A stretch of 41,231 nt of DNA from Chloracidobacterium sp. (GCA_016711345.1 JADJTD010000004.1:1-41231); one strand, 5' to 3'; shown: positions 31,574-37,878, counted from the stretch's first letter. The notes: generated by a model not told the origin, from the sequence alone. A program made the numbers and translations.

Positions 31574-32033
31574 TGGCGTCATCCTCCACGGCGGCCATCT
31601 GCCACCATTGCGCCTCGGCGGGTTCCTCGGCGGCGGGCGCTGCGGGGCCGGGAAGCTGCTGCTGCGACAACATCACGCGCACTTGTTCCTTGGCCATGCT
31701 ATTGGCCAGGCGGGCGATCTCTTTGTCTTGGCCGCCAATGCCTTTCATCACGTGCCGGAACGCTTCGCCCCGGTCGTCGGCGGCCTGGAAGCGGATCAGA
31801 TTGTTGGTGCTGACGTGGGCCACCAATAACGTGGCCCCAACGATGCCAAACATGACGACGATGGCCCCGATTACGATCAGGGCGTGCCAAGAAGTCGTCA
31901 AGGCGTCGTTTACGGCCTGCCCGCCGTTGATAATCCAGATCAGGCCCAAGATGATCAAAAAGAAGATCATCAGGGCCACCAATCCGATTACGATCATAAT
32001 AATATTGCGGGTCGTGTCACTCATGCTTTTCAT
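31560..32033 (-). CDS. Two-TM membrane protein with cytoplasmic helical tail
   Basis: A 157-residue protein with AAAGGAGG five bases before ATG 32033. Residues 10-35 (IIMIVIGLVALMIFFLIILG) and 48-72 (WHALIVIGAIVVMFGIVGAT) are membrane segments. A charged helical region follows (NLIRFQAADDRGEAFRHVMK, DKEIARLANSMAKEQVRVML), then a Pro/Ala/Glu tail. It lies directly downstream of the FtsK/HerA-like ATPase with a 12-bp gap, so it may anchor or gate that pump at the membrane. Family unknown. Confidence 0.75.
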   Translation of the reverse strand: MKSMSDTTRNIIMIVIGLVALMIFFLIILGLIWIINGGQAVNDALTTSWHALIVIGAIVVMFGIVGATLLVAHVSTNNLIRFQAADDRGEAFRHVMKGIGGQDKEIARLANSMAKEQVRVMLSQQQLPGPAAPAAEEPAEAQWWQMAAVEDDANGLS

Positions 32034-32045
32034 GCGGTCCTCCTT

Positions 32046-33536
32046 TTACATTGCCTTCAAATCGCTACTACTACTACTACTACGGGGAAAAATGCCTCTT
32101 TTTGGCTGTTTTTGGTCAAAAATAGACGCTTTTGGCGTAGTAGCGGTAGTAGTAGTAGCGATAGTAGCGATTTTCTCGGCCTTTAGGGCCTCAATCGCTG
32201 CCAAGGTGCGGGTGCGGCCCGCGCCGCCCGTGTTCACGGTTTTGTCGCCCGGCTTGTCGACCATGATACGGATCAGGTCGGCCAACTTGGCGCCGTCCTG
32301 CCACGCCTGCCGAATCTTGGCGGCGTCTTTGTCCACTTGCCCCTGGGCGGGCGGCACGGGGGCCACAAACGTCGTGGCGGGCACCGTGGGCACCGGGGCC
32401 TGGGCATGGGCGATTTCGGGCACCTGGGCGACTACAGGTACACGGGCGACGATGGGGGGCACGTCCTCCCATATCATCTTGGCCCGGCGTACGATGGCCA
32501 TTGGACCCTCGACCAACGGGGCCTGAAAGCGTTTCATGCTGCCGGTGTTGCGATAGATCATCGCCCCTTTGCCGGGCAACATTTCGGCCCCGCTGCCGGG
32601 AATATTCACGGCAGTGTTGGCCTCGACTTTGCTGGTTACGGCCCCGACTAGGCGCAGCGCCAATAGTCCTTTCAGTTGGTCGCCCAATACGGTCTGCTTG
32701 GGCGATTGGGTGCAAACGATTAGGTTCTCGTTAGACTCGCGGCACTTGCGGGCAATATCAGACAACAAGTCCAAGACGACGGCCCGGTGCTTGGATTCGG
32801 TCAAGCTGGCCAACTCGTCAAGGATTAGGACCCGGCGCACGGCCTTGCTGGCGTGCCCGCGTTCGCGTTCCTCCATGTTGGCGTGGAACGCTTCCAACAT
32901 TTCGACGGCGTCGCCTGGTTCACGGGCCACGGCTGCCACGTGGGGCAATAGGTCCAACGGGCGCAAGTCCTTGCTGCGTTTCATGTCGACGATGTAAAAC
33001 TGCAAAACTTCCGGGCTGTTGTTGAAAGCCAGGCTGGCAATGATGCCCATTAGGGCGTTGGTCTTGCCGCTGCCCGTGGTGCCCGCGATTAGCACGTGGG
33101 GCTGGTTGTCGTCATCCAAGCGCCAGGTGACAGACTTTAGGCCGCCGAACGTGTACGCCAGGCCGCAAAAGGCCGTCATCGGGCGGGCCTTCCAATCCTT
33201 CATGCAATCCATAAAGGGCACGATCTGCGGGTCGACCCGGTTGATCTCAATGGTTTGGCTATCCCGATCCACCCGGACGGTGGTATAAAAGTCGTCGGGC
33301 AAGTCGATGTGGTCCACGCGCCAGCGGCTAACGTGGCTGCAAAAGTCGGGCTGTAAGGCCATGACCTTATCGACGGGCGTTTGGGCGTCGATGCGCAGGC
33401 GGTAGATCACGCTGGACGGCGTCATCAAGTGAACGACGCGCCGGGCCTCGTCCAACTCAAGCCCGGCTTTGACGCCGCGGGCCTGCAAGACTTTGGTGAT
33501 AATGTTTGCTTCAATGCTGATCTGTCTGGTTTCCAT
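32046..33536 (-). CDS. FtsK/HerA-type DNA translocase
   Basis: A 496-residue ATPase. ATG 33536 has GGAGGT seven bases upstream; an upstream in-frame start would run through the neighbouring gene. An N-terminal domain of about 145 residues precedes the motor. The motor has Walker A GTTGSGKT (151-158), VDMKRSKDLRPLDLLPHVAA, and Walker B RVLILDEL (near 235), then the LIVCTQSPKQTVLG segment typical of the FtsK/TraSA family. The C-terminus is linker plus a winged-helix-like stretch (GGAGRTRTLAAIEALKAEK) ending in a Ser run encoded by repeated AGT triplets. Such proteins pump double-stranded DNA through a membrane pore, in segregation or plasmid transfer. Membrane genes flank it. Unusual in a short-tailed phage, whose packaging uses a separate terminase. 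Confidence 0.88.
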   Translation of the reverse strand: METRQISIEANIITKVLQARGVKAGLELDEARRVVHLMTPSSVIYRLRIDAQTPVDKVMALQPDFCSHVSRWRVDHIDLPDDFYTTVRVDRDSQTIEINRVDPQIVPFMDCMKDWKARPMTAFCGLAYTFGGLKSVTWRLDDDNQPHVLIAGTTGSGKTNALMGIIASLAFNNSPEVLQFYIVDMKRSKDLRPLDLLPHVAAVAREPGDAVEMLEAFHANMEERERGHASKAVRRVLILDELASLTESKHRAVVLDLLSDIARKCRESNENLIVCTQSPKQTVLGDQLKGLLALRLVGAVTSKVEANTAVNIPGSGAEMLPGKGAMIYRNTGSMKRFQAPLVEGPMAIVRRAKMIWEDVPPIVARVPVVAQVPEIAHAQAPVPTVPATTFVAPVPPAQGQVDKDAAKIRQAWQDGAKLADLIRIMVDKPGDKTVNTGGAGRTRTLAAIEALKAEKIATIATTTTATTPKASIFDQKQPKRGIFPRSSSSSSDLKAM

Positions 33537-33538
33537 TG

Positions 33539-33748
33539 TTATACCTCCGCCTTGATCCATGCTTGCCGGGCTGCCCGGTCTGCTTTGACGTTGCGTTCTG
33601 CCTTCGTTCCGATGTACATTCCGCCAACCGTGCCGACAATTAGCCCTAGCGCCAGGCCCCGGAAGTCGTTCCAAACTTGTTCGGGCAACTGGCCTAGAAT
33701 GAATGCCGCCACGGCCAAAATTAAGGCAATGATGATCAGTCGTTTCAT
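33539..33748 (-). CDS. Small membrane protein with basic tail
   Basis: A 69-residue protein whose ATG 33748 overlaps the preceding stop (ATGA). Residues 2-19 (KRLIIIALILAVAAFILG) and 32-48 (LALGLIVGTVGGMYIG) are membrane spans with a short loop between; the tail (TKAERNVKADRAARQAWIKA) is charged and helical. It lies two bases upstream of the FtsK-like gene, and its coding region holds that gene's ribosome-binding site near its end. It is probably a membrane partner of the ATPase. Confidence 0.72.
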   Translation of the reverse strand: MKRLIIIALILAVAAFILGQLPEQVWNDFRGLALGLIVGTVGGMYIGTKAERNVKADRAARQAWIKAEV

Positions 33749-34665
33749 TTCACCACCTCGACCCCGTTGCCGTTCACGTGGATCGTTCCGGCCTTCTCCC
33801 AAAACTGCACGGCGTTGTAGACCGTCGTTTTGCCGATGCCTAAGTCGTTCGCCGCGGCCTGGTAGGACACGCCGGGGTTGTCTCGGTAGTAGTCCAAAAC
33901 GATGCGGCGGCGCTGGTCGGTGTCGGCCTGGGTGTTCGCTTTGGCGTTCGTTCCAGGTGTGGCGGCGTTCGCCTGGGCGCTGGCCCGTTCCGCCAGGCGG
34001 GCGTTTTCGATCCGTAGTTCATTCAACCGTTCCACCTCGGCCTGTCGGTCGGCGTTCATCCGTTCACGTTCGGCTTGGCGTTCGGCGTTCACCCGGTCGC
34101 GTTCCGCCTGTCGTTCGGCCTCAATCGTTCCAAGGGCTTGTTCTAAGTGAACGTTCACCGAACGGGCGGTCGCCAACTCGTCGGCCTGCCGGTTCTTGTT
34201 CCGAATATCCCATCGGCGCAGCGCCAGGGCTGCGGCACCGGCTGCCGAAAATAGGGGCAAGACGGCCAGAATGGGGTGGGCGGTTTCCAACCAATAGACG
34301 ATTAGAATGATCAGGATCATCGTCAAGGTGGCCACGCCGACCGACAGGCGAAACGGCCATCGGTACACGGCCTCGTTGTCCTGCAACCCGTCGAACATCA
34401 TCAACACGACTTCCGACAGGCCAAACAGGGCGCACTCAATCGCCAGGGCGAAAGCAAGGGCCTGGTGATCACTAAAGCCAAGGGCCGATTGTGAAACGAA
34501 ATAGATGCCGATGGCGTTGGGCACCGGGATCAGGATGGGCAAGGCCCGGATCGCAATGTCGGCCAACTGATCCGACGTGTGGCTGATAATGAAGCCGACA
34601 AGGTTTACAAGTGAGGCGTACAAATCTTTAATTACTTTGGTAACGGCGTTTTCTTGGGTGTTCAT
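33745..34665 (-). CDS. Four-TM, coiled-coil, C-terminal HTH membrane protein
   Basis: A 306-residue protein with GGAGG seven bases before ATG 34665. Four likely membrane segments (about 40-60, 68-90, 107-126, 131-149) are followed by a charged coiled coil (155-230) with repeated ERQAERxRxNA units. The C-terminus (252-306) is a helix-turn-helix: RRIVLDYYRDNPGVSYQAAA, then NDLGIGKTTVYNAVQFW. The order (membrane, coil, HTH) would place a DNA-binding head in the cytoplasm on a stalk. This resembles the membrane plus HTH proteins of some actinobacterial transfer plasmids next to TraSA/FtsK pumps. It is first in an operon with the translocase and may tether phage DNA to it. Confidence 0.78.
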   Translation of the reverse strand: MNTQENAVTKVIKDLYASLVNLVGFIISHTSDQLADIAIRALPILIPVPNAIGIYFVSQSALGFSDHQALAFALAIECALFGLSEVVLMMFDGLQDNEAVYRWPFRLSVGVATLTMILIILIVYWLETAHPILAVLPLFSAAGAAALALRRWDIRNKNRQADELATARSVNVHLEQALGTIEAERQAERDRVNAERQAERERMNADRQAEVERLNELRIENARLAERASAQANAATPGTNAKANTQADTDQRRRIVLDYYRDNPGVSYQAAANDLGIGKTTVYNAVQFWEKAGTIHVNGNGVEVVK

Positions 34666-34681
34666 GTTGTTGTCCTCCCAC

Positions 34682-34713
34682 AAAAAAGCGTATCCTTTGA
34701 CTAAAAGATACGC
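34682..34713 (-). terminator. Terminator between RHH-like gene and membrane-HTH operon
   Basis: On the minus strand GCGTATC, a 12-nt loop, GATACGC and T6. It ends transcripts from the RHH-like gene just 17 bases before the next gene's start codon, so it may act as an attenuator. Confidence 0.85.
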
Positions 34714-34754
34714 GGGTGTTTGTAAGGCCCGATTAGAGGCGTTACAATGGGGGC

Positions 34755-34778
34755 GACACGTTGTTCAAGCAACGTGTC
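34755..34778. other. Isolated perfect hairpin
   Basis: GACACGTTG (34755-34763), loop TTCAAG, CAACGTGTC (34770-34778). No T-run on either strand. It lies in the 118-bp gap between terminator and RHH-like gene and may be an operator or RNA element. Confidence 0.5.
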
Positions 34779-34830
34779 CACGGGGCCGGGCGTGTTAGTC
34801 TCACGTGCCGGTCCCAACCGATCTATTGGG

Positions 34831-34998
34831 TTATTCTTTCGGGTCCGTCTCCTTTTGTTGGATGCCCAACCGCTTCATTTCTGCCTCGGTCAATCGTTCG
34901 GCCACTTGGATAATCGTCTCGTTCGTCTCGGCGCCAATCTTCTTTAGTTTGCGGGCCGTGGTGCGCAGCAATCGCACATGCGTATATTTGTTGTCCAT
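34831..34998 (-). CDS. Small RHH-like DNA-binding protein (55 aa)
   Basis: A short gene reading MDNKYTHVRLLRTTARKLKK, then IGAETNETIIQVAERLTEAE and a charged tail. A basic strand followed by two helices fits Arc/CopG ribbon-helix-helix repressors, and the length is typical. Its promoter is clear on the minus strand: TTGACA (complement of 35072-35077) with a 16-bp spacer to TATACA, and the TATAACC/GGTTATG operator-like repeat (35030-35047) lies right at the expected start of transcription, so self-repression is likely. It faces the leaderless gene at 35210 across the control region. Confidence 0.78.
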   Translation of the reverse strand: MDNKYTHVRLLRTTARKLKKIGAETNETIIQVAERLTEAEMKRLGIQQKETDPKE

Positions 34999-35029
34999 GA
35001 TTCCCCGGTTCGGTTTGTCGATATAAATG

Positions 35030-35047
35030 TATAACCAACTGGTTATG
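35030..35047. promoter_or_regulatory. Operator-like inverted repeat at RHH gene promoter
   Basis: TATAACC, AACT, GGTTATG. It begins three bases downstream of the minus-strand -10 box and would block transcription if bound. It has the same half-sites and 4-bp spacing as 37608-37625. Confidence 0.65.
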
Positions 35048-35049
35048 AT

Positions 35050-35077
35050 TGTATAACATGGCTAACAGGTTTGTCAA
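35050..35077 (-). promoter_or_regulatory. Promoter of the RHH-like gene
   Basis: On the minus strand TTGACA (35072-35077), 16-bp spacer, TATACA (35050-35055). Confidence 0.75.
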
Positions 35078-35091
35078 CCCCCAATATAGGC

Positions 35092-35119
35092 CAATTTGAT
35101 CGGAATTACCACGCAATCC
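35092..35119 (-). repeat. 28-bp dyad element, copy 9 (minus orientation)
   Basis: Minus-strand reading GGATTGCGTGG, TAATTC, CGATCAAATTG. It is diverged but aligned over the whole length, and abuts copy 10 between two divergent promoters. Confidence 0.7.
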
Positions 35120-35146
35120 AATTACATCGTAATTACCACGTAATAC
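35119..35146 (-). repeat. 28-bp dyad element, copy 10 (minus orientation)
   Basis: Minus-strand reading GTATTACGTGG, TAATTA, CGATGTAATTG. Back to back with copy 9; ends 29 bp upstream of the rightward -35 box. Confidence 0.82.
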
Positions 35147-35175
35147 ACCTGGGCACCGGGGCCTGGCGTCTGGTA

Positions 35176-35203
35176 TTGACTTCTTTTTCCAAGTTGCTAC
35201 ACT
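35176..35203 (+). promoter_or_regulatory. Rightward promoter giving a leaderless transcript
   Basis: TTGACT (35176-35181), 16-bp spacer containing CTTTTTCCA as in the other phage promoters, TACACT (35198-35203). The ATG of the next gene is seven bases from the -10 box, so the predicted start of transcription coincides with the start codon. Confidence 0.82.
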
Positions 35204-35209
35204 TGGGGC

Positions 35210-35437
35210 ATGGCAAAAACATCGCATAGTAAAAAAGAGACAGGGGGCAATGGGGCAATTGCTGCATTGGACCCGGCCTTTGATCAGGATATGCACGAAC
35301 GCGAGGGCGCTGCCGTCAACGCGCCAAGTACATTCATCCCGATGACACGCGAAGAAAAGAAGCGCCTGCTGGAATCGTACGCCCTGACCAAGTTGATCGC
35401 AGGCCGGGGCACTCACTGGAATAGAACGGAGTCATAA
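35210..35437 (+). CDS. Small hypothetical protein, probably leaderless
   Basis: A 75-residue protein, MAKTSHSKKETGGNGAIAAL onward, with a C-terminal basic helix (TREEKKRLLESYALTKLIAG). There is no ribosome-binding site because the promoter -10 box ends only six bases before the ATG. It is the first gene of the rightward early-type operon and sits opposite the RHH-like gene, the position of an early regulator or anti-host protein. Residues 1-20 are basic and flexible. Function unknown. Confidence 0.7.
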   Translation: MAKTSHSKKETGGNGAIAALDPAFDQDMHEREGAAVNAPSTFIPMTREEKKRLLESYALTKLIAGRGTHWNRTES

Positions 35438-35439
35438 AA

Positions 35440-35889
35440 ATGCAAGATAACCAAGACCGGCCAATGGTGATCATTCACACGCAGCTTTTTGCGCAAGACG
35501 CCCCGCCCGATCCAATCGTGGTCCTTCACACCGATCCCATCACCCAAGACACTCTCGACGCCCTGGAATACGAAAGCAAGTACGGGGTGCGCGTGTCCGT
35601 AGATGGGGCAATGGTGCCTGTGATGCAAGTGGGGCCTGAACTCATCACCGATCAAGACCTGGCTGCCGTGTGGGCGGCCATGACGACGGGGGTGGGCCGT
35701 GTGCCTGCCGTGGATCAGGAGTACGAATTGTGCCCGGTCTGCGCAGCAATTGACGCCCGGATCGCCGCCTCCAACCTGATCAGCGATGGCCTTGTTAGTG
35801 TTGAAACGATGACCCGGCTGTTTGGCCTGGGTGACAATGGGGCAACTGGTGCAACTGGTGCCGATGATACATTTGGGCAAGTTTATTAG
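35440..35889 (+). CDS. Hypothetical acidic protein with CPVC motif
   Basis: A 149-residue protein with GGAG nine bases before ATG 35440, two bases after the previous stop. It is acidic, with an alpha/beta N-terminal half (MVIIHTQLFAQDAPPDPIVV, then LITDQDLAAVWAAMTTGVGR). A single CPVCAAIDARI (near residue 97) gives a Cys-x2-Cys pair followed by a helix; with no second pair it may bind metal only as a dimer. A repeated GATGATGAD tail follows. No family was recognised. Confidence 0.7.
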   Translation: MQDNQDRPMVIIHTQLFAQDAPPDPIVVLHTDPITQDTLDALEYESKYGVRVSVDGAMVPVMQVGPELITDQDLAAVWAAMTTGVGRVPAVDQEYELCPVCAAIDARIAASNLISDGLVSVETMTRLFGLGDNGATGATGADDTFGQVY

Positions 35890-35952
35890 ATGCGAAAGAC
35901 ACGGCGCACGCGGGCGAAATAGACCCGATCCGGGTGGTTAGATGCGGAAGAC
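35886..35952 (+). repeat. Direct repeat upstream of small terminase gene
   Basis: TTAGATGCGAAAGAC (35886-35900) and TTAGATGCGGAAGAC (35938-35952) are 52 bp apart, with a shared ACGCACG nearby. They lie in the 104-bp gap before the putative small terminase gene, where packaging recognition sites often occur. The first copy includes the previous gene's stop. Confidence 0.5.
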
Positions 35953-35993
35953 TTAGTGAACTAACGCACGATAACCAGAAAAAAACAAGAATT

Positions 35994-36362
35994 ATGGCAA
36001 ACAGAGATGAAAAAGGCCGGTTGTTACCTGGTCACACGCTGAAAATTGGTGGACGCCCGACAAAACGCCGTGAGGAACGGGTGCTTGCCGTGCTGGACGA
36101 CGTGATCAGCGATGACGAATGGCGCGAGATTATCACCGTGGCCAAGGAAAAGGCCCTCGGCGGCAATTATAGATACACCGAATTATTGATGGCGTACGGC
36201 CTGGGTAAGCCGGTGCAACACATTAAGCATACGGACGTGGGAAAGATGGAAGAAGCACTGGAAACAATGCGGCAATTGCGCCAGGATGCAATGGATCAGT
36301 TGGAGGACGGCCCGGCGTACGTGGTGGTGGATGTGGTGCCGGAAGCGTTGCCCGGTGGTTGA
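35994..36362 (+). CDS. Putative terminase small subunit (DUF5681-like)
   Basis: A 122-residue protein starting at ATG 35994; an in-frame GTG at 35934 would extend it through the repeat region. The start reads MANRDEKGRLLPGHTLKIGG, then RPTKRREERVLAVLDDVISD. An RDEKGRxLPGHT...GGRP beginning followed by helices and ALGGNYRYTELLMAYGLGKP matches a phage family linked to small terminase or packaging HTH proteins. The C-terminus is a coiled helix then a beta strand (AYVVVDVVPEAL) that may contact the large subunit. It would recognise phage DNA for packaging. The large subunit lies 3.4 kb downstream on the same strand rather than adjacent. Confidence 0.6.
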   Translation: MANRDEKGRLLPGHTLKIGGRPTKRREERVLAVLDDVISDDEWREIITVAKEKALGGNYRYTELLMAYGLGKPVQHIKHTDVGKMEEALETMRQLRQDAMDQLEDGPAYVVVDVVPEALPGG

Positions 36363-36389
36363 CACGCTACCGTGTATTGTCGCTATAAG
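36359..36389 (+). promoter_or_regulatory. Possible promoter
   Basis: TTGACACGCT (as in the other phage promoters) followed by CTATAA or TATAAG with an 18 or 19 bp spacer. The -35 box overlaps the previous stop codon. It is weaker than the three N16 promoters. Confidence 0.5.
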
Positions 36390-36531
36390 GCAATCTAACC
36401 ATGCTTATCTTGCATCATTTCACACGGTCAGCAGGTAGATTGTCAACACAATAATTGACATGCACGCAGCAAAAGCCGGTATTTTCGTCGCCCGGCCTGG
36501 TTATTGTAGACACAAGAAAGCAAGGGAATAA

Positions 36532-36618
36532 ATGAATGCACGCTTTTCGCCCGTCGCCTTCGTGGTCGGGGCCTTACTCGGATGGCTGATCGTGGCGCTG
36601 GTCTGGTGGCTAGGCTAA
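36532..36618 (+). CDS. Very small membrane peptide (28 aa)
   Basis: MNARFSPVAFVVGALLGWLI followed by VALVWWLG: a 28-residue peptide that is nearly all one membrane segment, with an Arg near the N-terminus. AAGGGAA precedes ATG 36532 by seven bases. It lies 150 bases downstream of a possible promoter and before an A-rich non-coding tract. Such peptides in phages can be holin-like, disturb the membrane or modulate a host membrane enzyme. It is short, so it could be chance, but the start signal and GC-rich codons support it. Confidence 0.5.
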   Translation: MNARFSPVAFVVGALLGWLIVALVWWLG

Positions 36619-36988
36619 CGGGTGGCCATGAATCAATGGGGCAATGGGGCAAGGGTAGCATAGGCGAGTAGGTAAGAACGGGGCAATAGGTAACAGGCGA
36701 CAGGGCAACAAGATAGATAGACAAGAAGAAAGAAGAAGCAAAAGAAGATGAGGCAAGAAGGGAAACAAAACAAGAAAACATAATATAAAACAAAGACAAT
36801 ACAACATATAACAACATATCATACAATAAAAGATAGCAAAGCAACACAATATAACATATAACATAGCAAAACAATACAATACAGAATAAAACATTACACC
36901 ATAGCACTACTACACCATACTACATCACACTACACCGAATCATCTATCACGTACATTTTATAAAAATAACACGGGGTAAACAGTCAAA
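36619..36988. other. A-rich non-coding tract
   Basis: The first part repeats GGGGCAA and AGGTAA-type words, then from about 36715 it becomes A-rich with almost no G on the plus strand (AACATATAACAACATATCAT and similar). No plausible gene is present; minus-strand open frames here are low-complexity artefacts rich in Leu, Cys and Tyr. GC falls far below the rest of the window. It may be a DNA-unwinding or bent region, a packaging site or a long untranslated leader for the gene at 36989. Confidence 0.65.
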
Positions 36989-37588
36989 ATGTGTTTTAGC
37001 TTTTACAAGTCGCCAACACCATCGACAAGCCTGCAAGCGCCAATGCGCCAAATGGTCCAACTGAATCAATTGTATCAAGTAGACCGAACGACGGCGGGGC
37101 CGGTGGAACAGGCCGCCAAGGCCCTGGTGGAAGCGCAGCAAGAACGGATCGACGCCGGGGTGCCCAACGTGGCCGTGTTGTCGAATACGCCCGGTCTGGT
37201 GGAATACCTGAACGCCGCCAGCGATGGCTTTTACTGGTGGGGCGGGCAATGGCAAGTCGAGGCCGCCAAGTACGCCGAAGGGGTGGCCCGTGATACTTTC
37301 GTGGTGGACTTCTGGACGCTTGACACGCCTGGCCTGCCAGAACGCATCAGACGGGCCTGTGAGGCCGTCACGGCTGCCGGTGGACTGGTGGGGGCCTTGC
37401 TTATGTCACGGGCCGCACACGCCGCCCTGGCCGCCCAAGCGGGCAATCCGGGGGGCACCGTCCAAGCGCTAAACGTGGGCGGGCATAGTCTCGTCGTGGC
37501 AGTAAGCAAGTGGTGCCCCGGCTTTAGAATTTACGTCGGCCCGGTCGAGTTGGCTGCGGCGGCAACTGAAACAATTGGGCCTGTGTAG
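36989..37588 (+). CDS. Hypothetical protein
   Basis: A 199-residue protein beginning MCFSFYKSPTPSTSLQAPMR. No strong Shine-Dalgarno sequence (GGGGT about 14 bases upstream) is seen. After a flexible start comes a helical part (VEQAAKALVEAQQERIDAGV), then alpha/beta segments (DTFVVDFWTLDTPGLPERIR, CEAVTAAGGLVGALLMSRAA) and a C-terminal beta pair (GHSLVVAVSKWCPGFRIYVG). The alternating helix and strand order resembles a small nucleotide- or ligand-binding alpha/beta protein, but no diagnostic motif is found. It opens a run of closely packed small genes. Confidence 0.7.
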   Translation: MCFSFYKSPTPSTSLQAPMRQMVQLNQLYQVDRTTAGPVEQAAKALVEAQQERIDAGVPNVAVLSNTPGLVEYLNAASDGFYWWGGQWQVEAAKYAEGVARDTFVVDFWTLDTPGLPERIRRACEAVTAAGGLVGALLMSRAAHAALAAQAGNPGGTVQALNVGGHSLVVAVSKWCPGFRIYVGPVELAAAATETIGPV

Positions 37589-37607
37589 CATTTTTTTTAT
37601 GTAGATA

Positions 37608-37625
37608 TATAACCGGAGGGTTATA
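37608..37625 (+). promoter_or_regulatory. Inverted repeat enclosing the ribosome-binding site of the next gene
   Basis: TATAACC, GGAG, GGTTATA: a perfect 7-bp stem whose loop and 3' arm contain the GGAGGG Shine-Dalgarno sequence, one base before ATG 37627. As RNA it could hide the site; as DNA it has the same half-sites as the operator at 35030. Confidence 0.65.
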
Positions 37626-37626
37626 C

Positions 37627-37878
37627 ATGCAAGATTCGCTTTTCCCTTTGCCCGTGTCGGTCGGGGCGCCAACGCCCAAGTGGGCCGATTGGTTTGATCA
37701 ACTGGACACGCGCCAACAGTCTGAGGTGCTTTTCGCCTGGACGTACGCCCGAACGTTTGGGCATGGCACGGACGGGCACAATCGTCTTTTTCTGATCGAC
37801 CGCCTGGCCGATCTGTTGCAGGCGGCCCACGCTGAGATCGCCCGCTTGCGCCTGAATTTGGCCGGGGGTGATTACTAA
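37627..37878 (+). CDS. Small hypothetical protein
   Basis: An 83-residue protein preceded by GGAGGG within the inverted repeat. The sequence MQDSLFPLPVSVGAPTPKWA then WFDQLDTRQQSEVLFAWTYA and a C-terminal helix (LIDRLADLLQAAHAEIARLR) gives a mostly helical, mildly acidic protein. Its stop codon overlaps the next start (TAATG), so the two are coupled. It may be under translational control by the hairpin. Family unknown. Confidence 0.7.
   Translation: MQDSLFPLPVSVGAPTPKWADWFDQLDTRQQSEVLFAWTYARTFGHGTDGHNRLFLIDRLADLLQAAHAEIARLRLNLAGGDY

Noticed and set aside
31417..32526. 369-codon plus-strand open frame
   Set aside because: It runs across three well-supported minus-strand genes with good ribosome-binding sites; repeated CPWCPW comes from the antisense of the KGT repeat.
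33381..34310. 309-codon plus-strand open frame
   Set aside because: Antisense to the membrane-HTH protein; Arg/Ser/Pro-rich shadow with no start signal.
36443..36907. 154-codon minus-strand open frame rich in Leu, Cys and Tyr, seemingly a membrane protein
   Set aside because: It is the translation of a low-complexity A-rich tract; repeated YVICYIVLLCY-type words have no domain pattern and there is no ribosome-binding site.
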